Shown in pieces: positions 5,178 to 6,012 of a stretch of DNA of 6,012 bases. The position numbers and the translations under genes were made by a program. Source of the DNA: an uncultured Gemmatimonadota bacterium. GTDB taxonomy: Bacteria; Gemmatimonadota; Gemmatimonadetes; Gemmatimonadales; Gemmatimonadaceae. The notes beneath the pieces were generated by a model that was not told the DNA's origin, did no database searches, and worked only from the letters and a program-made list of their open reading frames with translations. Every line of letters begins with the position of its first letter. The stretch's first letter is position 1. The DNA lies in NCBI GenBank assembly GCA_946479895.1, contig CAMLHT010000230.1, forward strand, positions 1 through 6,012, read 5' to 3'.

Positions 5178-6012
5178 GACGCGAGACCATCCCGCCGTCG
5201 GAAGTCCAGGACGTCGCGCCGAACGACACGAACACGCCCGATGTCGAGGCGAAGCTCCACGAGGTCTGGAGCGACGGCAAGGGGTTCTGGAGCTGGGTCG
5301 CGACGACGGATCACCACTCGCTCGCGAAGCGGTACATCATCACCACGATCCTCATGCTGGTCGCCGGCGGCATCAACGCGCTCATCATGCGCACGCAGCT
5401 CGCCCGGCCCGATGGCACACTGGTGGGGCCCGACAAGTACAACCAGCTGTTCTCGGTGCACGGCACGACGATGATGTTCCTCTTCGCCGTCCCGGTGATG
5501 ACCGCGATGGGCCTCTATTTCGTGCCGACCATGGTTGGGGCGCGCACCGTGCCCTTTCCGAGGCTCAACAATTTCGGTTACTGGTGCTTCTTCACCGCGT
5601 GCGTGCTGCTGTGGGTCAGCATGCTCGTCAATGCCGCGCCGGACGCCGGCTGGTTCGCGTACGTGCCGCTCTCCGGGCCGAACTTCAGTCCCGGAAAGCG
5701 CATCGACATCTATGCGCAGACCGTGACCTTCACCGAGATCGCGGGTCTCATCGCGGCGACGCAGATCATCATCTGCACGTTCCGCATGCGGGCGCCGGGG
5801 ATGACCCTCAACCGCATCCCGCTGTTCGTCTGGGCGCAGCTGGTGATGTCGTTCATGATCGTCTTCGCGATGCCCGCGGTGGCGCTCGCCAGCCTGATGC
5901 TGGCCATGGACCGCGGCGTCACCACGCACTTCTTCAACGTGGCCGAGGGGGGCGATCCGCTGCTCTGGCAGCACCTGTTCTGGTTCTTCGGCCACCCCGA
6001 GGTCTACATCAT
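5174..6012 (+). CDS. ctaD: Cytochrome c oxidase subunit I (5' half; runs off the right edge)
   Basis: The first 279 residues of the haem-copper oxidase catalytic subunit are visible, roughly half the usual length. A hydrophilic N-terminus of about 38 residues precedes WSWVATTDHHSLAKRYI (39-55), the standard subunit I entry, then helices at about 54-73, 96-119, 135-153, 184-204 and 218-245. His96 (SVHGTTMMF) is a ligand of the low-spin haem, and WQHLFWFFGHPEVYI (265-279) carries CuB ligand His274, Glu276 and the cross-linking Tyr278. This is the A-type (aa3) signature, not cbb3. The D-channel entrance motif, normally Asp in an A-P-D-M-x-F-P-R context, reads GARTVPFPRLNN here, with Thr125 at the Asp position. 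The remaining CuB histidines, high-spin haem ligand and K-channel lie beyond the window. Its ATG overlaps the coxB stop by four bases and no separate ribosome-binding site is visible, so it is probably translationally coupled. Confidence 0.95.
   Translation, partial: MRRETIPPSEVQDVAPNDTNTPDVEAKLHEVWSDGKGFWSWVATTDHHSLAKRYIITTILMLVAGGINALIMRTQLARPDGTLVGPDKYNQLFSVHGTTMMFLFAVPVMTAMGLYFVPTMVGARTVPFPRLNNFGYWCFFTACVLLWVSMLVNAAPDAGWFAYVPLSGPNFSPGKRIDIYAQTVTFTEIAGLIAATQIIICTFRMRAPGMTLNRIPLFVWAQLVMSFMIVFAMPAVALASLMLAMDRGVTTHFFNVAEGGDPLLWQHLFWFFGHPEVYI

Noticed and set aside
5156..5995. Long minus-strand frame antisense to subunit I (279 codons)
   Set aside because: Typical GC-rich antisense shadow, rich in Arg, His, Glu and Asp with no motif, lying entirely opposite a certain oxidase gene.

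Overview
The window is GC-rich and densely coded, with G/C-biased third codon positions. It reads as a chromosomal segment from a Gram-negative-type soil or sediment bacterium. The XoxF-type quinoprotein with a XoxJ-like partner, the caa3-type oxidase, and a palindromic repeat of the kind that translates as 'HPERSEGS ... LAALRMT' would fit Gemmatimonadota or another uncultivated soil lineage such as Acidobacteria or Rokubacteria. That placement is inference; no rRNA or phylogenetic marker is present.

Layout: two divergent transcription units are separated by about 99 bp. On the minus strand (809 to 1, running off the left edge) is a Tat-exported periplasmic binding protein resembling the ABC-type substrate-binding proteins found beside PQQ-dependent alcohol dehydrogenases. 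On the plus strand (909 to the right edge) is a tightly packed five-gene operon: a PQQ-dependent, lanthanide-type alcohol/methanol dehydrogenase (xoxF-like, 909-2774), a XoxJ-like periplasmic binding protein (2771-3601), a lipoprotein c-type cytochrome (3598-4230), cytochrome c oxidase subunit II fused to a cytochrome c domain (4227-5177), and cytochrome c oxidase subunit I (5174 to the edge, incomplete). All four internal junctions are 4-base ATGA stop/start overlaps.

Function: the operon appears to encode one electron path. An alcohol (methanol or a short-chain alcohol) is oxidised by the PQQ enzyme. Electrons go to the single-haem lipoprotein cytochrome, then to the haem c domain and CuA centre of subunit II, and then to the haem/CuB site of subunit I, where oxygen is reduced. 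The dehydrogenase and the cytochrome both carry lipoprotein signals and the oxidase is membrane-embedded, so most of the chain looks membrane-tethered. PQQ biosynthesis genes and oxidase subunits III/IV are not in the window.

Most unusual points: (1) a 30-nt-arm inverted repeat sits inside the 5' end of the cytochrome gene and is translated as an N-terminal extension before the lipoprotein signal; (2) the dehydrogenase carries a predicted lipobox; (3) subunit I lacks the usual D-channel aspartate; (4) the minus-strand binding protein seems to lack the middle of its fold.
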